A stretch of DNA of 64,000 nucleotides. Source: Agelas oroides (taxonomy: Eukaryota > Porifera > Demospongiae > Agelasida > Agelasidae). Below the pieces are notes generated by a model. That model was not told the DNA's origin and did no database searches. It saw only the letters and a program-made list of their open reading frames with translations. The stretch covers positions 5,282,699 to 5,346,698 of the forward strand of contig OX422194.1 of the NCBI GenBank assembly GCA_949130485.1. Reading direction: 5' to 3'. Positions 36,430 through 50,548 of the stretch are shown one piece after another. The first letter of the stretch is position 1; each line of letters opens with the position of its first letter. The translations under genes and the position numbers were made by a program.

Positions 36430-36786
36430 TACCTTCCCCTGCTGTGAGTATTGATTTTGCCACTCTTGGAGCCGTTACCTTTGCTGGTAACAATGTAACT
36501 CTGACATGTCAAACTACTCTGTTGGGAGGAGTCACAGACAGTGATGTAACAGTGAGCAGTAGGTGGACCAAGGATGGTGCACCATTCGCTGGTGTCAGTG
36601 GCCGTGTCACTAACACATCTGCTATTAGAATAACTGGCACTAGCTATATCGCAGATTTGATGTTCTCTCCCCTGAGTTCTTCCATGGACAATGGTACCAC
36701 CGTGTGTATCACCACTCTTACTCCACGACAACCACAGTTTGTCAATAGTACCAGTGCATCAGATTCATTCACCCTTGCTGTTATAG
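36430..36786 (+). CDS. Receptor exon 8: Ig domain E (copy 1)
   Basis: Phase 1-1 exon of 119 codons. VTLTCQTTL, SRWTKDG and GTTVCITTL supply the core Cys, Trp and Cys; the usual Tyr before the second Cys is replaced (TTVC). Acceptor TATACAG, donor GTGAGA. An identical exon recurs at 51572. Because it ends in phase 1 it can splice in frame either to the second A' (43033) or directly to Ig F (54640). Confidence 0.88.
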
Positions 36787-37199
36787 GTGAGATTTCTCAA
36801 CTGACATCAGCAGGTTTGGCTAGCATACAATGCATGAACATTGCCAACCTGGTACTTTAGGTGGGCAATGTTAATTATAAGAAGATTTTTGCATACATCA
36901 TCCTAGCTGTTTGTCTTTGCACCACCTAGCTCTTGCTATCAAGCATTGCTGCATGTTTTGCATGAGTAACACCAAAAACGACAGCAACGCATTCTTGATA
37001 AGCTGGAAAGAAGGAGGATCCATATTAATTTTATCTTAATAAGTTTAACAAGCCTGCTGTCTTCTTTTTCTTGGCTGCAGTAGCTAAGTGTCAAGCGTTC
37101 TCTGGGTCCCTCAAAAATGCGCGTGCCCCCCGGCCCCCTTGCTTCCGTCGCCTATGTAACAGGAAGTGGAGGGATGGGGCTAAGTAGTTGTTCAGGATC

Positions 37200-37830
37200 C
37201 AAATTTTGAGTTCCCCCTACATGGGTCTGCTATCAATGTTTTTGATAGCAGAAAACAGTTTCCCCTGTAGCTTCTTGGCTGATGCTTTGCAGGAGCAGGT
37301 TGGAGAGACTGCTAGCAGGTGTCCAAGCACCTTTCCAAGGTACTTCTGAGATATTTCGAGTGGAACCATGGGAGAGCGGGACAGTGGACTTTTTGTCAAT
37401 GTAAAAAGAAATGACACATTTTCAGGTTTGCGCCTGAGGTCTAAGCTGGATGCTTTTTTGTCCGTATAGCTCTTTGAGTGTGCAATTGTTGGCTGGGATA
37501 CTGAGGGAGATTATTGTGATGTCATCAGCAAAGCCTTTGACTGTGTGAGGTGCAGATGGACAGGTTTTGATTGACTTTGCTTCCTCATGAATCTTTTTCA
37601 GGGGAAATTTTGAAGGACTGATAGAAAAGGGTAAGAATACTTTGTGGCCTTTGCTGGTATGCTCCCAACGAATAGTGTGAGGGTCAAGGATTTTAGAGGC
37701 ATGGTCTGCATACTCAATTTTGGCTTGTCCATTTGCCTAGACCACAGTGTGGTACCAACCACAAGGTTCATCAGAGGATGCCTCATTCCATTCAACATAG
37801 TTTTACCACAGCATGTTCATGGTTGTAGGT
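37200..37830 (-). pseudogene. LINE reverse transcriptase relic, copy 1
   Basis: On the minus strand a frame reads VKGFADDITIISLS at about 37550-37505, the catalytic FADD box of a reverse transcriptase. Downstream is STVPLSHGSTRNIS-like sequence and AIKNIDSRP at about 37235-37220, in the order expected for a LINE thumb and connection region. Several frameshifts separate the parts, so it is inactive. It lies downstream of Ig exon E. The duplicate lies at 52342-52972. Confidence 0.5.
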
Positions 37831-39034
37831 GTTGGTAACAGTAGCTTTGGGATGAGTGATTCGAGTTGATTGCTTCTTCAGGACACCATGGTGATTGAGG
37901 TGCAGGTAAACTCTTCTGTGGCTGTACTGGGCGATATAATCTTGTTCGCTAGTTCAAAGTGGAGAGGAAATAGCATCATGCTGAGTTCTTCATTTATTTG
38001 CAGCCAGTTTGAGCTGCTGACACCAGCAGCTGATGCAGATTGTGTGAGGAAGTTTGAGATACTGAGCTGGCCAGCATCTTGACTCTAATCACGTGATTTT
38101 TATGTGTATTGTAATCATCACGTGTTGTCACGCACTTCATGACAGTGTGTTTAACTAAAGTTATTTAAATAATCCACATCAGGTATGCTCTGACAAGTGC
38201 TCACTACTTACGGAAGTGTACTTAATGTGGAGTTATCTTAATGCATGTAACTTTGTTCCGAAGCCATTTTATCTCACAGTCCTGGAAGGGATTAAGATAT
38301 AATCCTGATGGAGGCCTAGGAACTAGGCTAGTGTGCATGTACTGGTACAAGTGTGTAAGTGCTAGTGGTGAAGCCATCATCACTTGTGTTGATGTATGCA
38401 AGTATACATGTCAGCTACATAATCAACCTTCGATACACACATATGCTTGTGCACTTGTGTTGGCTAAGGTGGTCCCCAAATGTATTATTTGTGACATGGA
38501 AGTATGCAAAAGTATTGCCAAAAGTGGCTGAGATTGAATGGGTGCAATGTGTATGGGCTTCTTAGCTTTGATACTGTTATTTTGCACTGTATATGTTATC
38601 GCTGGTTTTGAGTCAACCTTGAAATTCACTCATGCATGCGCAGAAGTACATGCACGTGCACTTTGTTTTGCACAGATGCAGCATATGAAAAGCAGTTTGC
38701 AGTAATATACTTGCAAGTATTATTATACACAGACTGGATGCACTCCTCATTTCTACCATGTTATGAATCAATGTGTACAAAATAAAACCTATCGCCATTG
38801 TATTGATTGTTTAGTAAGACGAGTTACAACATCTCAATGAGATTGATTTTTCTCTGAATGATGTGTGAGTATAGTTTTGTAGCAGTCTCATTCTTATGTA
38901 GACTTACCAATCCATCATATTTTGCATGAAAAAAGTTTGATGTGTTGAAAAAAATGAAGGCAACTGTTTCCAAAAATTTGTACTACTTCTTTCATTCACT
39001 TTGGATATTTTTTGGAGAGCCCATACCTCTTAGG

Positions 39035-39399
39035 GCGAATTTTTTTTTTGGACGAGGTTTGAGAACTTAGTCGAAAAACGACGGAAAATTAATGACAGGG
39101 TTGTACCCATTCTGGTAGCTGTACGTAATTGGAATGACGTAATATGCCTGTCGAGATCCGAGAAAGTCGCTGAGTTTGCCCGGTGTGTTGTTCCTTGACG
39201 TCTGAAGTTGACAAGACTGTGTCAAAAGTCGTGATTTACCCACACAAAGTGAGAGGTTGAACTTAGAAGCATTTTCTATCTGCAAAAACTCAGCGACTTT
39301 CTCGGATCTCGACAGGCATATTACGTCATTCCAATTACGTACAGCTACCAGAATGGGTACAACCCTGTCATTAATTTTCCGTCGTTTTTCGACAAAGTT
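39035..39399. mobile_element. Foldback MITE cut by the duplication junction
   Basis: Same element as the complete copy at 54177-54570 but missing its last 29 bp, because the duplication junction at 39399/39400 falls inside the right inverted repeat. The 9-bp direct repeat CCTCTTAGG is present only on its left side here. Confidence 0.9.
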
Positions 39400-41938
39400 A
39401 GACATGTTAATTGGACCCGAAGAAGCTCAGTATAAAGTCCCTTGTGAGGTAAACTTTCACTTACAGCTTGCTATAGTGTTACGGGTCGTAGTTTTATACT
39501 TACAGTAAGTAACTCTGTGAACTAAATTCAGCATAATTTCTGGACCTGAAGAGCTTCAGTACTTTTCTCATGCCTTTTTTGTAGCTTGTGAGTGCAACAG
39601 CTAGCTAACATGCTGTGTGACTTGCTAGTCTAGTCTTTCACGCTCAGGTCTAGCTTCACCAGTCTATACTAGTGATCATGAGCCATGTGCAGATTTTTTA
39701 TAGTAAGTTCTAGTTTGCATGTGATGACCTAAATGTTTACTACAATCTGAGTAGCTACAAGAACAAATTTTGTGTGAGCATCTTGGGGTACGGTTTCACT
39801 TGACCGCATTATTTAAGATACTAAATACTTGTCCCTCAGCAAGTCATGTAAAACAGTTGCTGGAAGGCATGCAGCAAAACAAAACACCAGAAAAAATCAC
39901 AGAGTCTGTATTGTGTCCAAAGTGTGCAACATTTTAACAAGAATACTGAACTCAAGCGTACATAGACTATTTTCAGAGAAAACTGCTCTTGCAAACTGAA
40001 TCATGCACAGTGCAATCTGTTGAAGTGTACTCCCAAAGTAGTCTCATTGCCATACTCTCACAAATGTCTCATGTTCTGAGGGACATGTCTTGTCAAATGT
40101 AATGGTTGCTTACTACACAAAGAATGTCATAATTGCATTTAAAATCTTGATCTCAAAATGCCGACAGTTTAGTGCTGAAGAACATTTACATCTTCTTTAA
40201 TTTTACCTTGCTCCTCCCTATCACAAAAGCCTCTCTGCCCCCAGTTTCCATGACAATGTTCTCGTTTGGGGTACAGTGTGTGTCAAATTGCTCCACAGAC
40301 ATTTAAACTAGCATAAGCCTTAGCCTCATTCACAGCCTCCCCCGGGAACGATCAAGCAATTAAGCACACTTTTTGCCAATCAAAAACCTTGATCCCAGTC
40401 ACAAACGCTTGAACACACGGCATGTGACTACCCCTTGGTCTTAGTCTTAGTCTTAGTAGGTAACAGGTTAGCTCACAAGCTAGGGACGAACATGATCACA
40501 GTATTCAATATTAAAATACTGACTGAACCTGTTGGGGGTTTTTACACGAGTCCAGTATTAGCTACATAATTTTTCTTACTATAAAATTAAGTTGCACAAT
40601 CTCTTTGAATACAATACAGACTACCTGATGTCTTGTTCAACTGGTGTTTTGTTGCTGCATGCATGCCCTCCAGCAACTCAAACTCGACTCGAGGAGCTAT
40701 TTACCCTTCGCAGAGAGGTGTGGAGTGCACATGGAGTTGGGTGAACTTAGTGAACCCCGATTCATACGCATGCGCGTTTTCCGCGGAGTAAAAAATGGCT
40801 GACCTATCATGTAGCCGTACCAACAGGAGAGAGGTATGAGCAACATTCTTATATGTTGACTAGGTAATGTTCAGTATATTTTTCACATAAAATTTGCACC
40901 TTTACAACATGATAAAATAATACATGAAAATCATACATGGATCATTTAAGCTTACACTTGGTTCAGTGCAGAACTCTCTGATAGAGTGACACTAACTGAT
41001 AGCCTACTCATGCACTGTTCAACAAACTCTAAATCTTATGACCTCATGATCATTCTGTAATATTATAGCATAATTAAAAATTACATATTTCATAAAAAAT
41101 GTCACCAATGATGTAAATTGCATAATTTTATACTCGCATAAATTTCTAGCCTTACAGTATAACCTGTTGGTACTTATATACCGACTCGTTTCATTGAATG
41201 CTAAGTGCATGCATCTAGGCCTGCATGCCATTCCAGGGTGCTGTGTTTCAGGGTGCTAATATACACTGTATTGACCAGTTATTAGTAGATAGTAAATGCA
41301 GTACACAAGTTAGACCTAATATTTCACCTTGTGCACTCGCCTCGGGTTAGTTCTCAGCCTTAGCACTTGAACTGTAGATACTTCAGTGATAACTGCTTCC
41401 AACTGTTTGGTCAAATATTTGAGTAGGGTGAGTGGACTTTGTGGCCATTCCAGTTTTCCCTTCACACACATACACTGATGTTTGCAATGCAGTAGTAGTG
41501 TTCTAAGTCACAGACACTTGAAGAATGAGATCTGAAATACATTTTGCAAAATTCAGAACAAAAGTTGCATGAGTGGTACACATTGGCCAACATTCAGAGT
41601 CTAGTTTTCAATGTAACTGTTGATGACCACATAGAAAGTGGTCTTTGTAGCCACTCTGTCCAAATATTGTAGTTACTGCGATGTTAATAATTTCCATATT
41701 ACTATTAGCTACTGAGGTATAACAACTGTCACACAGGTGGTAGCCATCCAGAAACATTCATTCATTTTTCAAATGTCTATGACTCAGAACACTACTGCTG
41801 CATTGCAATCTTCACTGTGTGTGTGAAGAGAAACTGAAAAGGCCACAAAGTCCACTTACCGAGTAGGCTAGTATAGTAGCAGGTATGCAAACACTTATAT
41901 GGCTTTTCTCACATTACTGTCGTTACTATCATTCATTA

Positions 41939-42460
41939 CCATATAGCGGGAAATTTTCGAATGGTGCAAATTTTCGTATATTTCGCATGAAGCCTGGCGA
42001 TACGAAAATAAAAACTATGAAATTTTAACGTACAAAATTTTAGAAATGTCAACTTTTGAACAGCCAATTCTAATGCGTGGAAGCGGTAATAAAGCAATGG
42101 CGTTGTACCAGTATTTCCAGCCTTTGGACAGCCTTCCAGATCCCAGTGGAACTCTGTCTGCATCCGTTAGCTGTGAGAAGTGCGACGCCAAGGAAGCCAA
42201 GAGGGAAATATGCCAAGTTCACACCCGAGCAGCAGGTGGCGATTGGTGAGTATGCCTCACTGCACGGCAACCAGGCAGCTATTCGTTATAAAGAAGTTGC
42301 GAGTCGAGATGAAGGTCACTTCAGTTCAGACTTGGAAAGCTAGCTAGGGGGTGTGGCAATCCACAGGCGCATACGAAAAATAAAATACAAAAATTTCTTC
42401 TGAAGGCCTTACGGCCATTTATACGAAAATTTGCACATCCCCAAATTTCCCACTATATAA
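41939..42460 (+). mobile_element. pogo-like non-autonomous element, copy 2
   Basis: Duplicate of 26797-27318 within the second 15-kb unit. Same terminal repeats and helix-turn-helix fragment. Confidence 0.6.
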
Positions 42461-42553
42461 TTTTTATAAGTAATCAATGGAGCTTTACATACTCGTAGAA
42501 AAACAACTTGGAAGTCCTGTAAACCTCTATTTAAACAAAACGTGGACCTTGTA

Positions 42554-42883
42554 AATGAGGTTTGGATCTTACTTGAACCACTCACTAATGAGGTTTGGAT
42601 CTTACTTGAACCACTCACTAATGAGGTTTGGATCTTACTTGAACCACTCACTAATGAGGTTTGGATCTTACTTGAACCACTCACTAATGAGGTTTGGATC
42701 TTACTTGAACCACTCACTAATGAGGTTTGGATCTTACTTGAACCACTCACTAATGAGGTTTGGATCTTACTTGAACCACTCACTAATGAGGTTTGGATCT
42801 TACTTGAACCACTCACTAATGAGGTTTGGATCTTACTTGAACCACTCACTAATGAGGTTTGGATCTTACTTGAACCACTCACT
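42554..42883 (+). repeat. Minisatellite, 10 x 33 bp, copy 2
   Basis: Same ten units as at 27412-27741, with no gain or loss. Such arrays normally change quickly in unit number, so the identity argues for an extremely young event or an artefact. Confidence 0.95.
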
Positions 42884-43032
42884 ATTGTACTCGTACATAC
42901 ATACCTTACAGCCACAGATTGGTATGCTTCTCATTTTTGTGTTTACTTGTAGAGTCATTACAGTAAATCTGTAATAAGTCTAACAGAATTTGATGTAAAT
43001 ATTATGGTTTGTATGTTTGTCATATGCTACAG

Positions 43033-43386
43033 GTATTGTGTTAACTCTGAACAATGTGCAGTATACCAACAACAGTGTTGTGACCATCACGGATATTGGA
43101 ACTGGTGGTGCTGCTCTGCTCTGTACAACTAACCACCGAGGCTGCTGTTTATCCACCGATGGGTCTCAGTGGTACTTTCCTGATGGCAGCGCAGTCCAAC
43201 ATGTGAGGTTGATAGGTGATGCTACTACATACTACAGAAGTAGGACTATTTCTAATGTTGGTGGTGGAACAGTACGTCTCCACTGTATCCCTGGGGCTAC
43301 CACAACAGGAGTCTTCCACTGTGACATACTTGATGGCAGTGGAGACCTGCAGAGCATCTATGTGGGGATATATACTGCCACCACAG
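43033..43386 (+). CDS. Receptor exon 9: Ig-like domain A' (copy 2)
   Basis: Identical to exon 4 at 27891. It follows exon E of copy 1 in the model; both boundaries are phase 1, so the frame is kept. Whether it is really a separate genomic exon depends on the duplication being real. Confidence 0.7.
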
Positions 43387-46300
43387 GTGAGTCCTGTAGC
43401 TTGAAGAGAAACAAATCTGTGTATTAGTACCAGTGAGTGTTTCACAACTTATAGTAAGTACAATCTAAGCAGAAAGTGTAGTGTGAGCACAATACAGTCA
43501 TAATTGTGATGGATTTACTGTTCTAGGCATGCATGAATATATAATTATCACCATAGTAAAGCTATACTGGAAATCGTTTGTTGCTGTTGGCATTGTTACT
43601 CATGCACAATATTGATAATGATTTTTCCACATTGCACGTTCAGACGCATGCACGTGCAGTACTGATACGGATTCTCGCATGACTTGTAGTAAACTGTGTG
43701 CAGCTGCAAGGCTTCCCCACTGACTCCCATACACTAGCATGAGTTAGACGTATGATAAAACCATATTATCTAATAGTGTCTCTGAAGCTAATTGACTGAA
43801 GCAGAGGCAATTAATAGCATTCTACCATAGCAGGTTGTTACGACCATAGATAGCAGAGTATATAGTGGGACACTGCTACTATGTCACAACCATTAAAATA
43901 CCACTGTAACAAGGTTTTCACAGCACTCAAAAGGTTGTCACGGAATGTTGTCACAGACTAGAGTTCTTCTGAGAAGACATACCCATGTCAGCAAATTGAA
44001 CTGTTGTTATCCATATATGTTCCCATGGAAAAAATAACTATTGTGGTATACAGTGTATGTGCATCATGTTTTCACAATTTCCAATTGAGAATCTAGTTTT
44101 GTGCCCAGCATGTCATATTTCCTTCTGGCTGTCAACATCTTGAGGTGTGGTTTCACTCACCTGTCAAATAGATGCTGTTCAAGTGAATGCAAACCCACCT
44201 CAAGTGAGCATGAAGCCTCATTCCCAGGCCTCACCCAGCTTTTCACTATTTTCAGTACAGTGTACTGGGAATGAGGCTTGTGAATGTAAACACATGGTTG
44301 GGGTTCACATTTTCCTGTTCTCCACGTATCTAAGTTGTTTACTGTATCAAATTCGTGGACCATACCAATATTAAAATAGAAGAGAGCTGGAAATTCAACT
44401 GCATTAGTCTCTGTCAGGTACATAAGGTTTTTGTTTTAATTGTCATGTCATTGTTGCATACAGCAATTGTGTTAATTGATTCCCAATTTTTTTTTACTGG
44501 ACTGACAAACAGACCAAACCGATTGCCCTTCACACACATGTGCGAAGTAATAATGTACAACCATGTATGGATGCACCAACTAGCTTATCATCAGATTCTA
44601 CAAGCTTGTTGGCATTTCCTTTGTATTTTTACTTCTGCTGGAACAGTAATAGTCCAGAAAACCTGTCCAGACGAAAACTACCTACAATACCAGAAATGGA
44701 GCCCCTGAGGAGCATTTTCTAATCCACATTTGTACAAAGAGGAGATAAATAGCCCACTTATTACTGATCTTTCTACAGCCAAGTACAATGGACACACAAC
44801 AGCTGCTATGTGCTTTTCATCCTAAACTGATCAACCTCCCCTTTTTGCTAGCACAGAGCCTATCTCACAAGTGCATTGTCCTGAACTCTATAATGATCTA
44901 CTTCCAATTAAAGGACAATTTGTTTTCATTTTGTTTGTGCACAAGCTTATTACAAACATATCACATTTTAGCCTGTTACCAGACCTCTACTATATCATAA
45001 TTATCCTAAATTATAATCTATAGAAGTTACTTTTACCTTATAGGTGTTTTGAATTCTATGGGCATTTTTCGGAATTCTGCTTGGATCTACAAAAGACACT
45101 TGCAGCTATTCGGCAGTTTGCCCTGGGCCCCCAGAGTAAGAGGGCCCCAAACAGTGCTAAACTTGTTCAAATAAGATCTAGTGAATCTGATTCATCATTC
45201 ACATCCCAGTCTAGCTTCTCTAAGGGGTTCATTTCGCTGTATTGTTGATTTCAAGTCAGCCTGCTTCTTTGCTTCGTTTATGCTGCTGACGCAAATTTCA
45301 AATGAATGCACACCTTATCTGACGTGAAAACTGCGCAGTCCGCTAGGGCCCCGTACATCATACTTTTCTGAAACTGCTAAATGAAGATGGCAACTTTAAG
45401 CTATGTTGCCGTATGTACTGTATGCATGCATGAAAAAGGAGCCTCAGAAGTCCCCAGAACACACCTCAGAGCATGTAAATCTCAAAAATTCTCTGAGGAC
45501 ATGCCCCCAGCTCCCCTCTAGCACATTATGGGCCTCACTTTCTGTATTTCCCTCCCCCCCCCCAATCCTCTCGGCGGCCCTGCCCCCTACCAAGGCCTTT
45601 CTAGAGCCAAATTGTTCTATCACCTGGCTGAAATGAAAGTCCTGCATATGGTGTTTTCTGCCCTAACTGTAAATAGTACAGTGTCAGTGCCACAACACAG
45701 GTCCTTGACGGATGCCAAAGATAATTGTTTGAAGGCAAGATCACTTGATAAAATCATATCACATATTCAAATATCTACTACCTGTGACGTCTCTGTTTGT
45801 AAAATAACAAATGAAGCACAGTTTCAAATGCTTTAGCTGTTAATTCATGCATGTTATTTCTCTGTGATTGATTTTTAGGACAGAACATAGAATTGGTTAC
45901 TTTATGGATTTACTCAAATTTGTGTTGAACTGGCAGAAAAGATTGCATACTGCAGTTACTGCTCCATTGAGCATCTTGTTTTGCTGGCCTTCAGAGCTGC
46001 CTGTGGAAGTGCATGGTTCATGCATCTGTGAACTTGGTGCCTCCTCACTGGATAAAGCTGTCCTATGTGATTTGTTGGCATTAATTGTTTCTGTGTATAA
46101 AGTGTGCTTGCATCTTCTGTTAAGTATTGAGATTGTAGGAGTGACCCTGAGATAGGTAGTGGAGTCTAAACACAGCGAAAAAAAAAAAAATCACTATGCT
46201 GGAATAATTCTAATGCTCTCTGATGGTGTATTGCACCAAAAGCACAGAGTACTGTCATTGACCAGATGCATGGCACTTAGTGAACAGTCTCTTGACAGTT

Positions 46301-46736
46301 GTGACTGCTCTCTCAGCTTTGTCATTGGAATGGGTGTAAACTGGAGAGGATGTGATATGTTCAGATCTTCATCTCTTAGGAAATTAAAGAAATTGTGTCA
46401 AACTAAAGCTCACTGTCTGACTAGCCTTGTTTCCAGGCTTCCCACCATTCAAATTTTGATTGCTTACAGTATATGCTCAGAAACTGGATGGTGGGAAGGC
46501 CTAGGAATGAGCCAATTGTCCGACTTCACTATATCTGAAGAACAGGTATGCAATGATAGGTTTTAAATGGTTTTAACTTAATTGACTGCCACCTGTATTT
46601 AGATTTTAAAGCTACCCCCATACTATGAACAAACTCTTCTTATTCTCTTTGGAATTTATTGTTATACCAAATCATATTACTTCTCTTTTATACTGTTGGT
46701 GTTGGGTTACCATCGTCAGTTTGCCAACTTCTTCAG

Positions 46737-47021
46737 GTTCCCCCAGTGTAACCAGTCTAGTTTATAATAGTCAGTCCAGGACCCTCACCTGCACCTCCAC
46801 TGGTGGACCTGCTACCACTGTCACCTGGAGGAGAGATGGAGGTGTGATAACTCTCAATGCTACCTACCAGCAGACCATAAGAGTAGTTGATCCTGTTGAG
46901 AATACCTACCAGACAGTGCTCACCATTGACCCATCAGTGAATCGCATTGTGGGGACATACAACTGCACAGTAGAGAATGCCAGAGGAAGATCATCAATAA
47001 CAATGGTTGTGTCTGGCAATG
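46737..47021 (+). CDS. Receptor exon 10: Ig domain B' (copy 2)
   Basis: Identical to exon 5 at 31595, phase 1-1, same acceptor and GTGAGT donor. Confidence 0.7.
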
Positions 47022-47125
47022 GTGAGTTAATCTAAGAATGCATGCTTGAAATACATGCTACATTTTGGGTGATATTAAAAGGTGGTTGTTTCACTCATTG
47101 TTGATGACTGTATGTTCATTAACAG

Positions 47126-47410
47126 TGCTGGTGTCTATCACTGCTGGTGGAAATGCAATACTTGGACTGCAGTACACTCTGATCTGTAGTGTCAATGTTA
47201 CCAGTGGAGTCACTGGTACTCCCACTGTGCAGTGGATGGGTCCTGGCAGCTCCGTCCCCATTGCTACTGGTGGAGACTTCACTGTGAGCAATACACCACC
47301 CCACATCCTCACCATGAACCCACTGCGCCAGTCTCATGCTGGACAGTACACCTGTCAGGCTACTGTTGGTGATGACACTGTAGTAGCCTCAATGACAGTG
47401 GATATTGCAG
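47126..47410 (+). CDS. Receptor exon 11: Ig domain C (copy 2)
   Basis: Identical to exon 6 at 31984, phase 1-1. Confidence 0.7.
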
Positions 47411-49159
47411 GTACATGTGCATGGCTAAACTAGTGGGTAAGTTCAGCAAATCATTTTCATTCAAGTTAACATGCTGCAGTAAGTGCAATACATATAGAAT
47501 TTATTCCATGGGACCCTCCAACAATTGCTATATATAGTTTAGTGCATGAGACTTGTGGTACATTAAGTGGTTTAAATGATTTCACTAATTGATCCGAGGC
47601 AAAACTCTTCTGCAGGTGAAAGGTTTAACATTGACTACTGCACTAAAAAGTACAATTCTGAGAGAGCATGGATAAGTAATGTAGCTCAAGCCACTACTAA
47701 TTATTGACCCAATACTAGCAATGATGCCTCTCAGTTGTTACAGCCTGTTTTCTTGTGACAAAAGAGCCTGGTCAAGATAACTTCAAGGAGTGGAAGTTCT
47801 AGCTCAACTTTCGGAAACACTGTCAGGGGCGGTTCTAGAAAAATTAGTGACTAGTTTCCAAGAGGTAGTTGGGGCAAGCCTGAGCAAGCCCCACACTAGG
47901 GAGACTGTGTTGCACATATGTGTGTATACATCAGTATATGCTTGTTTGCTTGCGGTCATCTACTGTTAATTTTAAATAAACGCATTTATTTTTGAATATT
48001 TTACGAAGATCAAGCTCGTTGGTGAAGGGCTATTGAGAGTATTGTAGAGTGTAGCATCGGCAACCTGCAGCTAGTGGAGACGACTGAAGTTGAAGCATGC
48101 ATGGCAACTTACTTCTGGTTTGTGCTGCTATGGATCATCAATGGCAGGTTGCTCACAGGCAGTTCACATTTAATATGGATGGTCATACGATGGTTGAGGT
48201 CACTTCAGGTAAGGGCCATGCATATTAGAACGATACTCATAAATGCCAGAAATTCAGCTCACGATTTCAGTATAAACCTTAGTCCATGCATGTCTAGCCC
48301 TGGCTGGAGAAATGGCTGCAACTTGTTGGCATATGTGATACCTAGCTATAGGACTTATCTAGTTACACATCATCAAGTTTGGCTTATTATGTAACAGTAG
48401 ACAGTGACAAACCCTGTATGTGCCATGACAAATTAGCATATCAGCAGTTTGCTGCTAGCTCAGGCTCGCCCCACGATGATGAATCACTCACAAGTAAATG
48501 GGAAGTGAGCATGTGAGGCCTACAGCCTTGCCTCCTACGGGCTCTGGGGCCATGCCCCCTGAGAAAATTAAGGCTTTCTGTAGTGCAAATTCAATTAATT
48601 CTGACATATTCTCCAAGATAAAAAAATTTTCTAGCTATATAGCAACACGAACGGACAAACCTAATAGCAGACAAGGAACATAATTAGTACATGTACTTTC
48701 CACCTGAATGTCTCCAGATCATCTTAATTGGAACACTTTCTACATGTACTAATTATCTTTCCATTGTACATGTTAGGCACCTGAAATTTGTATCACACTA
48801 TAAAATGTCTCTTTCAACTTAATTCTATTGAACCTGCCTTCTGAGTGTAACTCAGTGCCACTGCGGACATTGTGGAGCTAGAAACTCGGCATAGCGTAGC
48901 CAGAAGCTCGGACCTACATTATTATCAGTCATTGAGAATGTTGGACAGTTTCATACGACAAGGGTGTTTTATAGCAAACAGCTTTATAATTTCTTCATTA
49001 TTGATTGGAATTTCCTTGTGAAAATGAAGAAGTTTAAGGCCAGTAAGGTGCTCTGAGCCCATTGTACTTCTTAAATAGGTTTTCAGTTGCTGTAGTTCAC
49101 TATTCTTGCACTTGGACTCGGAACAGCTAGGGCAGCCTATCTACACATAAATTATGGGC

Positions 49160-49863
49160 AAGTGGAAAATGCTGAAGTGCAGAAACCAAAGTACGGAAAC
49201 CGAAGTACGGAAACAGAATTACTGAAACCAAAGTACGGAAGTGAGAAAAAAGCCGCCTATCAGTGTCTAGTGCCTTACTGACTCACGACTGTGCCTTGTA
49301 GCCAAAGGGCGACTGTCTCTACTGAAGTGATGTGAGAGCCGAGTACTGACACATCGGACTCCAGGGAGCACTAACACAGTTGTTTAGCATAACACGGTGA
49401 GTGTAGTCTTGTCTTTATTCTCATTCCGAGACTTTGGTGTCTATTTGCTAGTAGTAGGTCTCTGAAGTAGTTTTGTAACTCATTGAGTCATTGGCAAAGG
49501 TGCTCGGCCAGGAACTATGACAACATTCACATCCATCACTGTCACGAGAACATCAGGAGCATAGAGCCTGCATGGTTGGCCCACTCACCGTTTAGTCTTG
49601 GTTTGGGTCTGGCCGCACACAAACTGGCAGTAACATGTATCGTGATATGCAGCGACGCTCGCTGCAGTCCTAGAGCCCAAGATCCGACTCTCATATTGCA
49701 GGGATAGAGTAACCCTTTGGCTACAATGCCTCAATGCACACACACAGTTGTGTGTGAATAAGGTACTGAACAGCAATAGGCAGTTTTTCTTCTCACTTCC
49801 GTAGTTTGGTTTCCATACTTCCATTTCCGTGCTTCGGTTTCCGCACTTCAGCACTTTTCACTT
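49160..49863. mobile_element. 704-bp MITE with CGGAA-rich arms, copy 2
   Basis: Duplicate of 34018-34721 in the second 15-kb unit. Confidence 0.75.
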
Positions 49864-50065
49864 AAACATGATGCTAAAGTATTTCAGATTTGTTATGCAT
49901 AACCTATAGTAGATGTTGTATAGAGACTTCCAGTCACTGGTGATATGGCCTTAAAACTTTTGGACCTTAGCACATGTGTGATGCACACCTGATTTGCCTT
50001 CAAATTGTTTGCTACCACGTGTATAGCAATAATGATGTGCCATTGTACTCCTCATCCTCCTGCAG

Positions 50066-50362
50066 TACCCACAATCACAGCCTCCATCACCTCTCCAACT
50101 GGTCCCTTCACTGTGGGCCAGTCCTATACCCTCACCTGCACAGCCGCTGTCACTGGAGGAGAGACCCTGTCCACCAACACCACCATCACATGGATCCACC
50201 CCAGTGGAAGTGTGACATCAGGGACTGGTAGCTCTCTTAACCTCACCCTTAACTCACTTCGAGTGTCTGATGCTGGGCAGTACACCTGTAATGTCAGTGT
50301 GTCCTCACCATTCCTTACTGGAGCTCAGAGCTCCACTGACATGTTCACCATTAATGTGCACG
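50066..50362 (+). CDS. Receptor exon 12: Ig domain D (copy 2)
   Basis: Identical to exon 7 at 34924, phase 1-1. Confidence 0.7.
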
Positions 50363-50548
50363 GTATGTATTCCTCTTAGATTGTCAAATATATTTCCATG
50401 AATGAATAGCTACACTTCATCTTAGGAGATACAAACATGAACTGTGGTAAGTGGTGAATATTGAAGTGGAATGGTGAATGTGGTGTCATGTTACTATGGA
50501 ATAATTCCATAGTAACAGGCAATTAAGAACTAATTAAGAAACTGTTAC

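Larger units (their letters stand above)
24258..39399 (+). repeat. 15,142-bp direct tandem duplication, copy 1
   Basis: Every stretch I compared recurs exactly 15,142 bp downstream. This includes all ten minisatellite units, a 13-base A run near 31037, all five Ig exons and the MITEs. The unit starts at AGACATGTTAATTGG (24258) and ends at GACAAAGTT (39399), where it abuts the second copy directly. No microhomology is evident at the junction. Either a very recent tandem duplication or an assembly or haplotype artefact. Confidence 0.95.
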
